The translations under genes were made by a program, and so were the position numbers. This document shows, in pieces, positions 9,241 to 18,746 of a DNA stretch of 64,000 nt. The stretch is from positions 1 through 64,000 of the forward strand of contig CAWAVV010000035.1 in NCBI GenBank assembly GCA_963785565.1. Direction: 5' to 3'. Position 1 is the stretch's first letter, and each line of letters starts with the position of its first letter. The notes beneath the pieces are model-generated. The model saw only the letters and a list, made by a program, of their open reading frames with translations, was not told the DNA's origin and searched no databases. The DNA comes from AP-15 sp963785565 (GTDB taxonomy: Bacteria > Pseudomonadota > Alphaproteobacteria > ATCC43930 > CGMCC-115725).

Positions 9241-9281
9241 CGGCTGCCCTGCCCCCCGCGCACGGGATAGCGGGGCAGCCG
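9241..9281. terminator. Hairpin terminator between convergent genes
   Basis: An inverted repeat pairs CGGCTGCC at 9241 with GGCAGCCG ending at 9281, extended by a G/C-rich inner stem. On the minus strand the stem is followed a few bases later by TTTTT, so it looks like an intrinsic terminator for the HTH gene. It may also stop transcription from the protease gene on the plus strand. Confidence 0.6.
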
Positions 9282-9303
9282 ACACTTAAATTAAGCAAGC
9301 ACC

Positions 9304-10410
9304 TCAGCGATGCCGGAATAAGGGTGCTGTTTGCCCGATCTTGTCCCGGGCCGGCAGCGGTGCGCGCGCCTCCAGGCGTTCCAACTCGATTCGGGTACGC
9401 GCCCCGGCCCGCAGCAGCCGATCGGTTGCCTCGCGCAGTTCGGTGCGAGTCTCGGGGGTGTCGCGATCGAGGGCGGCGTCGAAGGCCGCGAGAAAGACGG
9501 CGATATCGCCATCGACCCGTTCTCGTAGCGCCCTATCGATAAACGCGCCACCTTCCCTGCCGCGCTGCCCCTCACCTGAGGGGCGATTTGGAGCCGTATC
9601 GTGCACCCCATCGGGCTGACGCATCGGCGCAGCATTGGCCCGCGCGGAAACGTCCGCAGAGTCCGGCGTGGGACGATGATCGGTCGGACCCTGCCGTGAA
9701 GGTTGGCCAACGGCCGATTGCGCGCCGGTCGGGCGCGGATTGAAACGGTCTTCGGAGCCGGCATTGGCGATGTTTGGGGTGCTTTGGTGCGGCGAATCGG
9801 GACTGTGTGGGCCGCCGTTTCCGTGAGGCAGCGACAGGTGCAGGGTTCGCCGCGATTCGCCGTTCTGCGGCTGCCCCCCGGCAGGACCCGATGCACGCGG
9901 TGCGTTGCCGTTGCCGGCTGGGCTCGGGTCGCCGCGCGGGATATGACCGTAGCGCGGAATTGGGCCATTGCCCGCGGACGACACAGGATTCGCCGGCAAA
10001 TTCGGCGCTTGCGGCGGTTCGTCGGGGAACAGCCCCGGTTCTCTCGGCTGCGGCGCGCCGGCAGGCTGCTCGATCAGGCGCGGCTCGATGACCGGAAGAT
10101 CCAATGGGCTGGCTGCGCCGGTTGCCGCCGTGCCATGCAACATTGCAGCGGCAGGTATGTTGGCTGTGGGGACCTCCAATGACGGCCCCTTGAGCAACTG
10201 CGGTTCCGCGGCTGTTGCCGGCGTGGTCTGCACAGCCGCCTCGGCGGCTGCGCTGCGCGCCCTGGTCCTACTAACTATGTAGCTAATTGCCGGCGGGGAG
10301 CAGTCATAAGTGCGGGCGATGCTCGCCAGCGTTTCGCCGGCCTCGTATCGCGCGATGATTGATGGCCAATCCTGCTGGGGAATTTTCCCTCTTTTACTAG
10401 ATTTTTCCAT
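9304..10410 (-). CDS. Helix-turn-helix protein with long disordered middle and helical C-terminus
   Basis: 368 residues, function unknown. The first 55 residues carry a recombinase/homeodomain-like HTH (KRGKIPQQDWPSIIARYEAG, then ASIARTYDCSPPAISYIVSR). From about 60 to 290 the chain is rich in Pro, Gly, Asn and Ala with no fold signal. The last 75 residues are predicted helical, with FIDRALRERVDGDIAVFLAA, ATDRLLRAGARTRIELERLE and a basic end. The start at 10410 has AAGGG 8 bases upstream; the open frame extends to 10488 without support. From memory, similar proteins occur in Rhodospirillales, so this is probably a lineage-conserved regulator or nucleoid-type protein. It stands alone, flanked by the hairpin at 9241 and the D-lactate-dehydrogenase-type gene. 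Confidence 0.75.
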   Translation of the reverse strand: MEKSSKRGKIPQQDWPSIIARYEAGETLASIARTYDCSPPAISYIVSRTRARSAAAEAAVQTTPATAAEPQLLKGPSLEVPTANIPAAAMLHGTAATGAASPLDLPVIEPRLIEQPAGAPQPREPGLFPDEPPQAPNLPANPVSSAGNGPIPRYGHIPRGDPSPAGNGNAPRASGPAGGQPQNGESRRTLHLSLPHGNGGPHSPDSPHQSTPNIANAGSEDRFNPRPTGAQSAVGQPSRQGPTDHRPTPDSADVSARANAAPMRQPDGVHDTAPNRPSGEGQRGREGGAFIDRALRERVDGDIAVFLAAFDAALDRDTPETRTELREATDRLLRAGARTRIELERLEARAPLPARDKIGQTAPLFRHR

Positions 10411-10673
10411 GCAAGGGACCCTTGGCTGTAACTCTTGTGTGCTGTCTTCTAGGCCTCCGGCGCGCACCATTAGCGGCGCGGCGCCCAACTAGCATCGCCA
10501 ACAAACGCGCGGTAAGAAATCGAAGGCCGGCACGATGCTCCCGCCAGTCGGCTTACTGAGGCCTACCCGGAGCGCCGAAGCCCGAGCCCATTCTCTTCAG
10601 ATGTCGTATAATACCAATCGATAAGTAAACAGTGAAGCAGTTTATTGGTTCGATCCCGTCTGCTGCGATGCAA

Positions 10674-12083
10674 TCAGACCCGAACGATTTTTCCCGGATT
10701 CATGATGTTGAGCGGATCGAGCGCTTTCTTGATCATGCGCATGACGCTGACCGCCTCGCCGTGCTCGGCAATCAGAAAGTCCATCTTGCCGTATCCGACC
10801 CCGTGTTCGCCGGTGCTGGTGCCGTCCATCGCTAGCGCGCGGGCCACCATCCGGTCATTGAGCCGATTGGCCTCGGCGATTTCTTCGGGTTGATTCGGAT
10901 CGATCATAAAGACCAGGTGAAAATTACCATCACCAACATGCCCGACCAAAGCCGAGGGGATCGGCGACTGCGCGAGGTCTTGTTTTGTTTCGCGGATACA
11001 TTCGGCCAGTCGCGAGATCGGGACGCACACGTCTGTTGCCCAGCCTTTTGATCCTGGCCGCAGCGCCAGTGCGGCATAATAGGCGTCGTGCCGCGCTTGC
11101 CACAGTTTCGTGCGCGCCTCCGGCGTCGTCGCCCAGCGAAAATCGTCCCCGCCATGCTCCGCGGCGATTGCCTTGACCGTTTCGGCCTGCTCGGCAACAC
11201 CGGCCGGGCTGCCGTGAAATTCGAAAAAAAGGGTCGGGGCAACTTTGTGGTCGAGCTTTGAATATTTATTGATCGCGTCCATCTGCGATTCGTCGAGCAG
11301 CTCGATGCGCGCGACCGGGACGCCGCTTTGGATCGTCAGGATCACGCTGTCGACGGCCGCCTCCAACGTCGGAAAGGCGCAGACCGCCGCCGAGATCGCT
11401 TCCGGAATGCCGTAAAGCCGGACAGTCAGCTCGGTAATGATGCCGAGAGTGCCTTCCGAGCCGACGAAAAGCCGGGTCAGATCGTATCCTGCTGCCGATT
11501 TGCGGGCGCGACGCGCCGTGCGGATGATTCGGCCATCGGCGAGCACCACGGTCAGCGACAGCACATTCTCGCGCATTGTGCCGTAGCGTACCGCATTCGT
11601 GCCCGAGGCGCGGGTCGCCGCCATGCCGCCGAGCGAGGCGTCGGCGCCCGGGTCGATCGGAAAAAACAACCCGGTGTCGCGCAGATGCTCGTTGAGTTGC
11701 TTGCGGGTCACCCCGGCCTCGACGGTGGCGTCGAGATCCTCGGCATTGACGCGCACGATGCGGTTCATCTGGGTCATGTCGATAGAGACGCCCCCCGCCA
11801 GCGCCGCTACGTGACCTTCCAGCGAGGTGCCGGTGCCGAAAGCGATGACCGGCGTTGTATGTGCGGCGCACAGCTTGACGATCGCGGCGACCTCCTCACT
11901 CGTGTGCGGGAACGCGACTGCGTCCGGCGAATGGGCGGGATGATACGATTCGTCCTTGCCGTGCTGCGCACAGACCGCCGCCGAGGTGGAAAGGCGTTCG
12001 CCCAGAAGCTGGCGCAGCCCGGCGAGCAGCAATGGGGCGATCGGTTCGCGACGAAGGGCGGATGCAAGCATGCCAGCGACCAT
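10674..12083 (-). CDS. FAD-linked oxidase, D-lactate dehydrogenase (cytochrome)-type
   Basis: A flavoprotein of about 469 residues in the VAO/PCMH family, closest in layout to cytochrome-linked D-lactate dehydrogenases. The N-terminal HGKDESYHP precedes the FAD-binding PCMH domain (FGTGTSLEGHVAALAGG, GSEGTLGIITELTV). The C-terminal substrate-side domain has GHVGDGNFH and GEHGVGYGK. It would oxidise a D-2-hydroxy acid and pass electrons to cytochrome c or quinone. The start is uncertain: ATG 12083 is used, ATG 12071 fits the family better in length, and ATG 12113 has GGAG but too close. No ribosome site is convincing. It is divergent from the indolepyruvate oxidoreductase gene. D-lactate, glycolate and similar acids are all possible substrates. 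Confidence 0.85.
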   Translation of the reverse strand: MVAGMLASALRREPIAPLLLAGLRQLLGERLSTSAAVCAQHGKDESYHPAHSPDAVAFPHTSEEVAAIVKLCAAHTTPVIAFGTGTSLEGHVAALAGGVSIDMTQMNRIVRVNAEDLDATVEAGVTRKQLNEHLRDTGLFFPIDPGADASLGGMAATRASGTNAVRYGTMRENVLSLTVVLADGRIIRTARRARKSAAGYDLTRLFVGSEGTLGIITELTVRLYGIPEAISAAVCAFPTLEAAVDSVILTIQSGVPVARIELLDESQMDAINKYSKLDHKVAPTLFFEFHGSPAGVAEQAETVKAIAAEHGGDDFRWATTPEARTKLWQARHDAYYAALALRPGSKGWATDVCVPISRLAECIRETKQDLAQSPIPSALVGHVGDGNFHLVFMIDPNQPEEIAEANRLNDRMVARALAMDGTSTGEHGVGYGKMDFLIAEHGEAVSVMRMIKKALDPLNIMNPGKIVRV

Positions 12084-12325
12084 AAATGTACGGCGGGCGT
12101 GAAGTGGGAGCATTACTCCCGCCTTGTCGTCGCCGCAATGCGCATTGCGGGAATTCTGTTGCCGGACATGTCGCGGACCGAGGCCGGTATATTGTTTCAC
12201 GCCGGAAAACCCGACTGCGGCGGCAGTTCGTTGCATTTTCTCGATTCGGTCTCGGTCGTCATTGAGCAAACACCGGAGAAACACCACGTTTTGGGAAATT
12301 TGCGCGGCGGGTTCAGGAGGTCGCG

Positions 12326-15300
12326 ATGGCGCTCAGGGCGGTCACGCTCGACGATAAATACGTACTCGACAGGGGGCGCGTCTATCTGACCGGGACGCAG
12401 GCCTTGGTGCGTCTGCCGATGATGCAGCGCCAGCGCGACGTTGCCGCTGGGCTCAATACCGGCTGTTTTATCTCAGGGTATCGCGGATCGCCGCTGGGCG
12501 GCCTCGATCAGGCGCTGTGGGGCGCGCGCCGGTTTCTCGAACGCAATCACATCCGTTTTCAGCCGGCGATCAACGAAGAGCTGGGCGCCACGGCGATCTG
12601 GGGAAGTCAGCAGTTGGGTCTGTTTCCCGGCGCAAAATACGACGGCGTCTTTGCCATGTGGTACGCCAAGGGACCCGGCGTCGATCGCAGCGGCGACGCG
12701 CTAAAGCACGGCAATTCCGCCGGCTCGGCGCCGCATGGCGGCGTATTGCTGCTCGCCGGCGACGATCACACCTGCAAATCCTCGACCCTGGCGCACCAAT
12801 CCGAATACGCGTTCATGGACGCCTGTATCCCGGTTCTTAATCCGTCGGGCGTACAGGAGATCCTCGATCTCGGCCTTTATGGCTGGGCGATGTCGCGTTA
12901 CTCTGGCTGCTGGATCGCGTTCAAGACGATCGCCGAGACAGTTGACAGCTCGGCCTCGGTAGACATCGCCCCGGAACGAACCCGGATTGTGTCGCCCGAG
13001 GACTTCGAGATGCCGCCGGGCGGGCTCAATATCCGCTGGCCCGATCAGCCGCTCGATCAGGAATACCGGCTGCACAAGTTCAAGCTCTACGCCGCTCTTG
13101 CTTTTGCTCGCGCCAACCGGCTCGACCGAATCGTCATCGACAGCCCATCTCCGCGCTTCGGCATCGTAACGACCGGCAAATCGTATCTCGACGTGCGTCA
13201 GGCACTGGACGACCTCGGCATCGACGAGGCACATGCCGCCGAAATCGGCATCCGCCTCTACAAAGTGGCGATGTCGTGGCCGCTCGAACGCGAGGGCATC
13301 CGCCATTTCGCCGAGGGGCTCGAAGAGATCCTGGTCGTCGAAGAAAAACGGGCGATCATCGAAAATCAATTTAAAGAACAGCTTTACAATTGGCGCGAGG
13401 ACGTGCGCCCGCGGGTTATCGGCAAATTCGACGAGAGCCGAAATTGGATCCTCCCGTCCAATGGCGAACTGACCCCCGCCCAAATCGCGCGGGTGATCGC
13501 CCAGCGCATCGGCCGCTTTTATACGTCGCCGCGCATCGTCGAGCGGCTCGCCTTCCTCGAATTGAAGGAGCGGCAGCTCGGCGGCAATGTCGTGCCGTTC
13601 GCCCGCACGCCCTATTTCTGCTCGGGTTGCCCGCACAACACGTCGACCAAAGTGCCCGAGGGCAGCCGTGCAGTTGCCGGCATCGGCTGCCACTATCTGG
13701 CGCAGTTCATGGACCGCTCGACCGCGACCTTTACCCAGATGGGCGGTGAGGGGACGCCGTGGATAGGCCAGGCGCCGTTTACCGAAACCCCGCACATCTT
13801 CGCCAATCTCGGCGACGGCACCTATACCCATTCGGGTGTGCTGGCGATCCGGGCCGCGGTCGCCGCCAAGGTCAACATCACCTATAAACTGTTGTTCAAC
13901 GACGCCGTGGCGATGACCGGGGGCCAGCCGCTCGACGGCGGCCTAAGCGTGCCGGTATTGACCCGCCAGCTTGCCGCCGAAGGGGTCGGGCCGATCGTCG
14001 TCGTCACCGACGAGCCGGACAAATACCCGCCGGGTGTCGATTTTGCGGCCGGCGTGACCGTGCGCCATCGCGACGATCTCGATATGGTGCAGCGCGATTT
14101 GCGCGTGATGCCCGGCGTCAGCGCCATTGTCTACGATCAGACCTGCGCCGCCGAAAAACGTCGCCGCCGCAAGCGCGGCCGCTTTCCCGACCCGGCCAAG
14201 CGGGTCTTTATCAACGATCTGGTGTGCGAGGGTTGCGGCGATTGCTCGAAAACCTCGAACTGCCTGTCCGTGGTGCCGGTCGAGACCGAGTTCGGGCGCA
14301 AGCGGGCAATCGATCAGTCGAGCTGCAACAAGGACTATTCCTGCGTCGAAGGCTTTTGCCCGAGCTTTGTGACCGTCCACGGCGGCGGGCTAAAAAAGGG
14401 CCGGGCCGGCGATCTCGGCGAGGACGGCCTGCCGGCATTGCCCGAACCCAGCCCATCCCGCGCTCGACGAGCCTTATGGCATCCTCGTTACCGGCGTCGG
14501 CGGGACCGGCGTGGTCACGATCGGGGCGTTGCTCGGGATGGCCGCGCATCTTGAAAGCAAAGGCTGCACGATCCTCGACATGACCGGGCTCGCGCAGAAG
14601 GGCGGGGCGGTTTACAGCCATGTCCGGATCGCCCGCGAGCCCGACCAAATCCATGCGGTGCGCATCGCCGCAGGCGGCGCCAAATTGCTGCTCGGCTGCG
14701 ATCTCGTGGTTTCAGCCAGCGCCGATGCGTTGTCGAAGCTCGAACCCGGCCACAGCCGCGCCATCATCAACAGCCACGAAATCATCACCGGCGATTTCAC
14801 CCGAAATCCGGATCTGGTCTTTCCGACCAGCGCGCTGGAACGCAGCATCGCCGAGGCGACCGGTCCGGCAAACGCCGAGTTTGTCGACGCGACGCGACTG
14901 GCGACCGGCCTTTTCGGCGATTCGATCGCCAGCAATCTGTTCATGCTCGGCTATGCCTATCAGCGCGGGCTGGTCCCATTGTCGGCCGAGGCCATCGAAC
15001 GCGCGATCGCCTTGAATGGCGTTGCCGTCGAATTCAATCAAGGCGCGTTCCGCTGGGGGCGGCGCGCGGCGATCGATCTGACGCTTGTCGAAGCCCGCGC
15101 AACCCCGGCGGCGGCGATCCCGCCGAGCCACCGCCTATCCGAAACCCTCGATCAGGTGATCGAGCGCCGGGTCGAGTTTTTGACCGGCTATCAGGATGCC
15201 GCCTACGCCGCGCGCTACGCGGCCCGCGTCAGCCGCGTACGCGAAGCCGAGACGGCCTGCATGCCGGGCGTCACGGCGTTGACCGAAGCGGTCGCCAAGG

Positions 15301-15806
15301 CCCTGTTCAAGCTGATGGCGTACAAAGACGAATACGAGGTCGCCCGGCTCTACACCGAGAGCGACTTCTTGAAGCGGGTCGCCGATCGCTTCGAGGGCGC
15401 CTACGAGCTACGCTTCCACCTTGCCCCGCCTATTCTCGGCGATCGCGATCCTCAGACCGGGCATCTGCGCAAGCGTGAGTTCGGCCCGTGGATGCTGACT
15501 GTCTTTCGGATTCTGGCCAAGCTGCGCCGGCTGCGCGGAACGCCGTTCGACATCTTCGCCCGCAGCGAGGAACGACGCACCGAGCGCCGGCTGATCGGCG
15601 AATACGAGGCGGTGATCGACGAGATCCTCGCCCGTTTGACGCCTGCCAATCACGCGATCGCCGTCGAGCTGGCATCATTGCCGTTCGAGATCCGCGGCTT
15701 CGGCCACGTCAAGGAGGCGAACCTCGCCCGCGCCAAGACAAAGGAGGCGGCACTGCTCGCCCGCTTCCGGCTGCCATCGCCGGCGTCGGCGCTGGCGGCC
15801 GAATAG
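12326..15806 (+). pseudogene. Indolepyruvate ferredoxin oxidoreductase (fused alpha-gamma chain), frame broken by one extra base
   Basis: A single-chain 2-oxoacid:ferredoxin oxidoreductase that oxidatively decarboxylates aryl or branched keto acids to acyl-CoA using TPP and FeS clusters. It has a near-perfect AGGAGG six bases before the ATG. The first frame (to 14554) holds the pyrimidine domain, a CSGCPHNTSTK motif, a TPP domain and ferredoxin-like cysteines (CEGCGDCSKTSNC, CNKDYSC). The gamma domain (GILVTGVGGTGVVTIGALLG) continues in another frame to 15806. One surplus base near 14450, where GAACCCAGCCC would become GAACCCGCCC, explains the break; repaired length is 1,159 residues, as expected. 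As written the gamma part could only be made from an internal start at 14511. Confidence 0.88.
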
Positions 15807-15829
15807 CGCGGTTGTAACCGCTGTTTCGC

Positions 15830-17312
15830 TTACCCGCCCGTCGCAGGCAGTGCCACGAATCGGGTGTTGCCGTCGCGCTCGACGCGGACCAGGAGATCTT
15901 TGCTTCCCTTCTTGGTGGAGACAGCCGCTTTCTGCTGTACCTCTTCCGGTGTTGCGACCGGCGCGCGGCCGATCGCGACGACGAGATCGCCCGGGCGCAA
16001 CCCCTGTGTCGCGGCCGCGCTATTCGCCGGCACATCGATGATGACAACCCCCTTTGCCGCCTCCGGCAGCGAAAACTGCTTGCGCAGGTCCTCGGTCAGC
16101 TTGGCGATCTTGAGGCCAAGCGCATCGACCGTCGGTGGCGGTTTCGGCTTTTCCGGTTCCGGCGGGGGTGGCGGCGGACGATTCGGGTCGAGCGCTGCGA
16201 CCTTGAGCGTGACGTCGTGCTCCTTGCGGTCGCGCCAGATCGTCAGCTTGACTGTTTTGTCGGGCGGCGTGCCGGCGACGAGGAGAGGCAGTTGCCGGCT
16301 GCGGTCGATCGGCTTGCCGTCATAGGTCAGGATCACGTCACCGGGTTCCAGTTTTGCCTGGGCCGCGGGGCTCGCTTGGTCGATCGTCGCGACCATCGCG
16401 CCGCGGCTTTTGTCCAGACCGACAGCTTCGGCCAGCGCGTCGGTGACCGGCTGAATGCGCGCCCCGATCCAACCGCGCTCGACTTTGCCGGTTGCCTTGA
16501 GCTGATCGATGATCGGCCGCGCAAAAGCAGAAGGCACCGCAAAGCCAATACCGATCGACCCTCCGGATGGCGAGTAGATCGCGGTGTTGATTCCGATCAC
16601 CTGCCCGGCAAGATCGAACATCGGGCCGCCCGAATTGCCGCGGTTGATCGATGCATCAGTCTGCAGGAAGTCGTCGTAGGGTCCCGAATGAATGTCGCGT
16701 GCCGTAGCCGAGATAATGCCTGAGGTGACCGTACCACCGAGGCCGAAAGGATTGCCGATCGCGAGCACCCAATCCCCGACCCGGGCCTTGGTCGAATCGC
16801 CCCAAATTGCCGCAGGCAGCGGTTTCGCCGCGTCGATCTTCAACAGCGCCAGATCGCTGACCGGGTCGCGCCCGACCACCCGCGCCTGCAAGGCCGTGTT
16901 GTCGGACAATGTGACCGTAATCTGATCGGCATTGGCGATCACGTGGTTGTTGGTGACGATCAGACCCGAAGGATCGATGATGAACCCCGACCCCAGCGAC
17001 GCGACCGGCGGCGCCAATCCGTTCGGGCTGCCCGGCGCCCCGTTATCGCCGAGAAAGTCGTGGAAAAACTGGTCGAGCGGCGAGCCCGGCGCGGGGGCTT
17101 GTCCTTGGGGGCCATCCTTCGGCAGTCCTGTGACGCCGGCCTGGGTCGTCGAGATGTTGACCACCACCCCGAGGAGCCTCGCCGCCAAATCAGCGAAGAC
17201 TTCGGAAAACAGATGTCGATGCCGGCGGGTCGGCGCGGCCCGGCGCCGCCGCGATCAGCAACGCAATCAACAATGCCGCCCGCATCACGCCTCGGCGGCC
17301 GACCACTTTCAC
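15830..17312 (-). pseudogene. Second HtrA/DegP-type serine protease, signal peptide out of frame
   Basis: The protease frame (15830-17188) carries the triad His in TNNHVIANA, Asp in DPVSDLALLKI and Ser in NRGNSGGPMFD, then two PDZ domains. A proline-rich linker (PNRPPPPPPEPEKPKPPP) sits between the PDZ domains. Its own first codons begin inside the mature protein. Upstream in another frame, a GTG at 17312 starts a signal peptide (VVGRRGVMRAALLIALLIAA, then PGRADPPA) that hits a stop at once. Removing one base near 17205 joins the two into a 493-residue exported protein. It is a paralog of the gene at 7640 and is divergent from the glycerate kinase gene. Confidence 0.85.
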
Positions 17313-17430
17313 GAGACCTGTTCCTTCCCCCGGACTACGCCATGCTTACCGTCAGGGGATCTCGCGCTGGCGTTCCTGCGGCGCTCGATATGAAATGGCG
17401 GCGGGGAGCTTGGCAAGACGGAAGCACGAC

Positions 17431-18723
17431 GTGACGATACGCGATGATCAGGCGGCCGGGGAGTTTTTGCGGGCCCTGTTCGATGCCGCTCTCGCCGCGG
17501 CCGATCCTGATCGGGCGCTGGCCGGTCGGATCCCCGAGGCGGTCCGCGGACGCACCGTCGTGGCTGGCGCAGGCAAGGCGGCGGCGGCAATGGCGCGCGC
17601 CTTCGAGACGAGGTGGCAGGGTCCGCTGGAAGGCCTCGTCTTGACCCGCTACGGTCATGCTGTTCCCTGTGACCGGATCGAAATCATCGAAGCGAGCCAT
17701 CCTGTGCCCGACGCTGCGGGAGAGCGCGCGGCGAGGCGGATCCTCGATCTTGCCCACGGGCTCGGGCCCGACGACCAGTTCGTGTTTCTGGCTTCGGGCG
17801 GCGGCTCGGCGCTGCTTGCCTTGCCGGCTCCGGGCCTTACGCTGAGTGACAAGCAGGCGGTGACGCGTGCGCTGTTGCGCTCGGGCGCGACCATTACCGA
17901 GATCAACACGGTGCGCAAGCATCTCTCGGCGATCAAGGGGGGCCGGCTTGCCGCCGCCGCAGCGCCGGCGCAGGTCGTCACCTTGGCGATTTCCGATGTT
18001 CCCGGCGACGATCCCGCAGTCATCGCCTCGGGACCGACGGTGCCCGACGCGACGACCTTTGCCGATGCCCGCGCGGTGCTGGCTAAGTACGGCATCGGCG
18101 AGCCGGCGGCGGTCATCGCGCACCTCGCGGCGCAGCAGAGCGAGACCCCGAAACCCGATGACCCGATCTTCGCGCGGACCCGGTTCGAGCTGGTCGCGAG
18201 CCCGCAGGGATCGCTGCGCGCCGCCGCCGAAGCGGCGCTGCGGCAAAACATCACGCCGATCGTGTTGAGCGACCGGATCGAGGGAGAAGCCCGCGACGTT
18301 GGCCTCGTTCACGCCGCGATCGCGCGTCAGCTGCGCGCCGGAGAGTTCCGCGTAGGGGACCGGACGGTGGCGCTTCCCGCTGTGTTGTTGTCGGGCGGCG
18401 AGACCACCGTAACCGTCAAGGGCAAGGGCCGCGGCGGGCGCAACGTCGAGTTTCTGCTGGCGCTTGCCGTGGCGCTCGACGGGGCCGAAGGGATTTCGGC
18501 GCTCGCCTGCGACACCGACGGCATCGACGGAACCGAAGACAATGCCGGGGCGATCGTCTATCCGGGCAGCATCGCGCGTGCCGCGGCCCGCGGGATCGGA
18601 GCAACCGCCGCGCTCGCCGACAATGACGGGTACGGGTTTTTCGCTGCCCTCGGCGATCTCGTGGTGACCGGCCCGACACTGACCAATGTCAACGATTTCC
18701 GGGCGATCCTGGTCGATGGCTGA
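17431..18723 (+). CDS. Glycerate 2-kinase (MOFRL/GckA family)
   Basis: 430 residues in the TtuD/GckA family, which phosphorylates D-glycerate to 2-phosphoglycerate with ATP. The N-terminal DUF4147 part has VVAGAGKAAAAMARA, FLASGGGSALL, NTVRKHLSAIKGGRLA and ISDVPGDDPAVIASGP. The C-terminal MOFRL domain has LLSGGETTVTVKGKGRGGRN and DTDGIDGTEDNAGA. GTG 17431 is preferred because GGAAG lies six bases upstream; an ATG at 17395 would add 12 residues with no ribosome site. The gene ends 23 bases before pyruvate kinase, which consumes the phosphoenolpyruvate made from its product, and glycolate oxidase genes lie nearby. This suggests growth on glycerate, hydroxypyruvate or glycolate. Confidence 0.93.
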   Translation: MTIRDDQAAGEFLRALFDAALAAADPDRALAGRIPEAVRGRTVVAGAGKAAAAMARAFETRWQGPLEGLVLTRYGHAVPCDRIEIIEASHPVPDAAGERAARRILDLAHGLGPDDQFVFLASGGGSALLALPAPGLTLSDKQAVTRALLRSGATITEINTVRKHLSAIKGGRLAAAAAPAQVVTLAISDVPGDDPAVIASGPTVPDATTFADARAVLAKYGIGEPAAVIAHLAAQQSETPKPDDPIFARTRFELVASPQGSLRAAAEAALRQNITPIVLSDRIEGEARDVGLVHAAIARQLRAGEFRVGDRTVALPAVLLSGGETTVTVKGKGRGGRNVEFLLALAVALDGAEGISALACDTDGIDGTEDNAGAIVYPGSIARAAARGIGATAALADNDGYGFFAALGDLVVTGPTLTNVNDFRAILVDG

Positions 18724-18746
18724 AAGGGTTTGCTGAGGAGACGGAG

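Noticed and set aside
10411..10673. Small gene on the plus strand in the gap after the HTH gene (10632-10835)
   Set aside because: It overlaps the flavoprotein gene in antisense and shows no motif or ribosome site; the gap itself holds nothing I can name.
12701..13831. A 376-codon minus-strand frame opposite the indolepyruvate oxidoreductase gene
   Set aside because: Shadow of a gene with clear TPP and FeS motifs on the plus strand.
14511..15806. Treating the second indolepyruvate oxidoreductase frame as a separate gamma-subunit gene
   Set aside because: The domain's first strand (GILVTGVGGTG) lies before the internal ATG and no ribosome site precedes it. Joining the frames gives the usual single-chain length.
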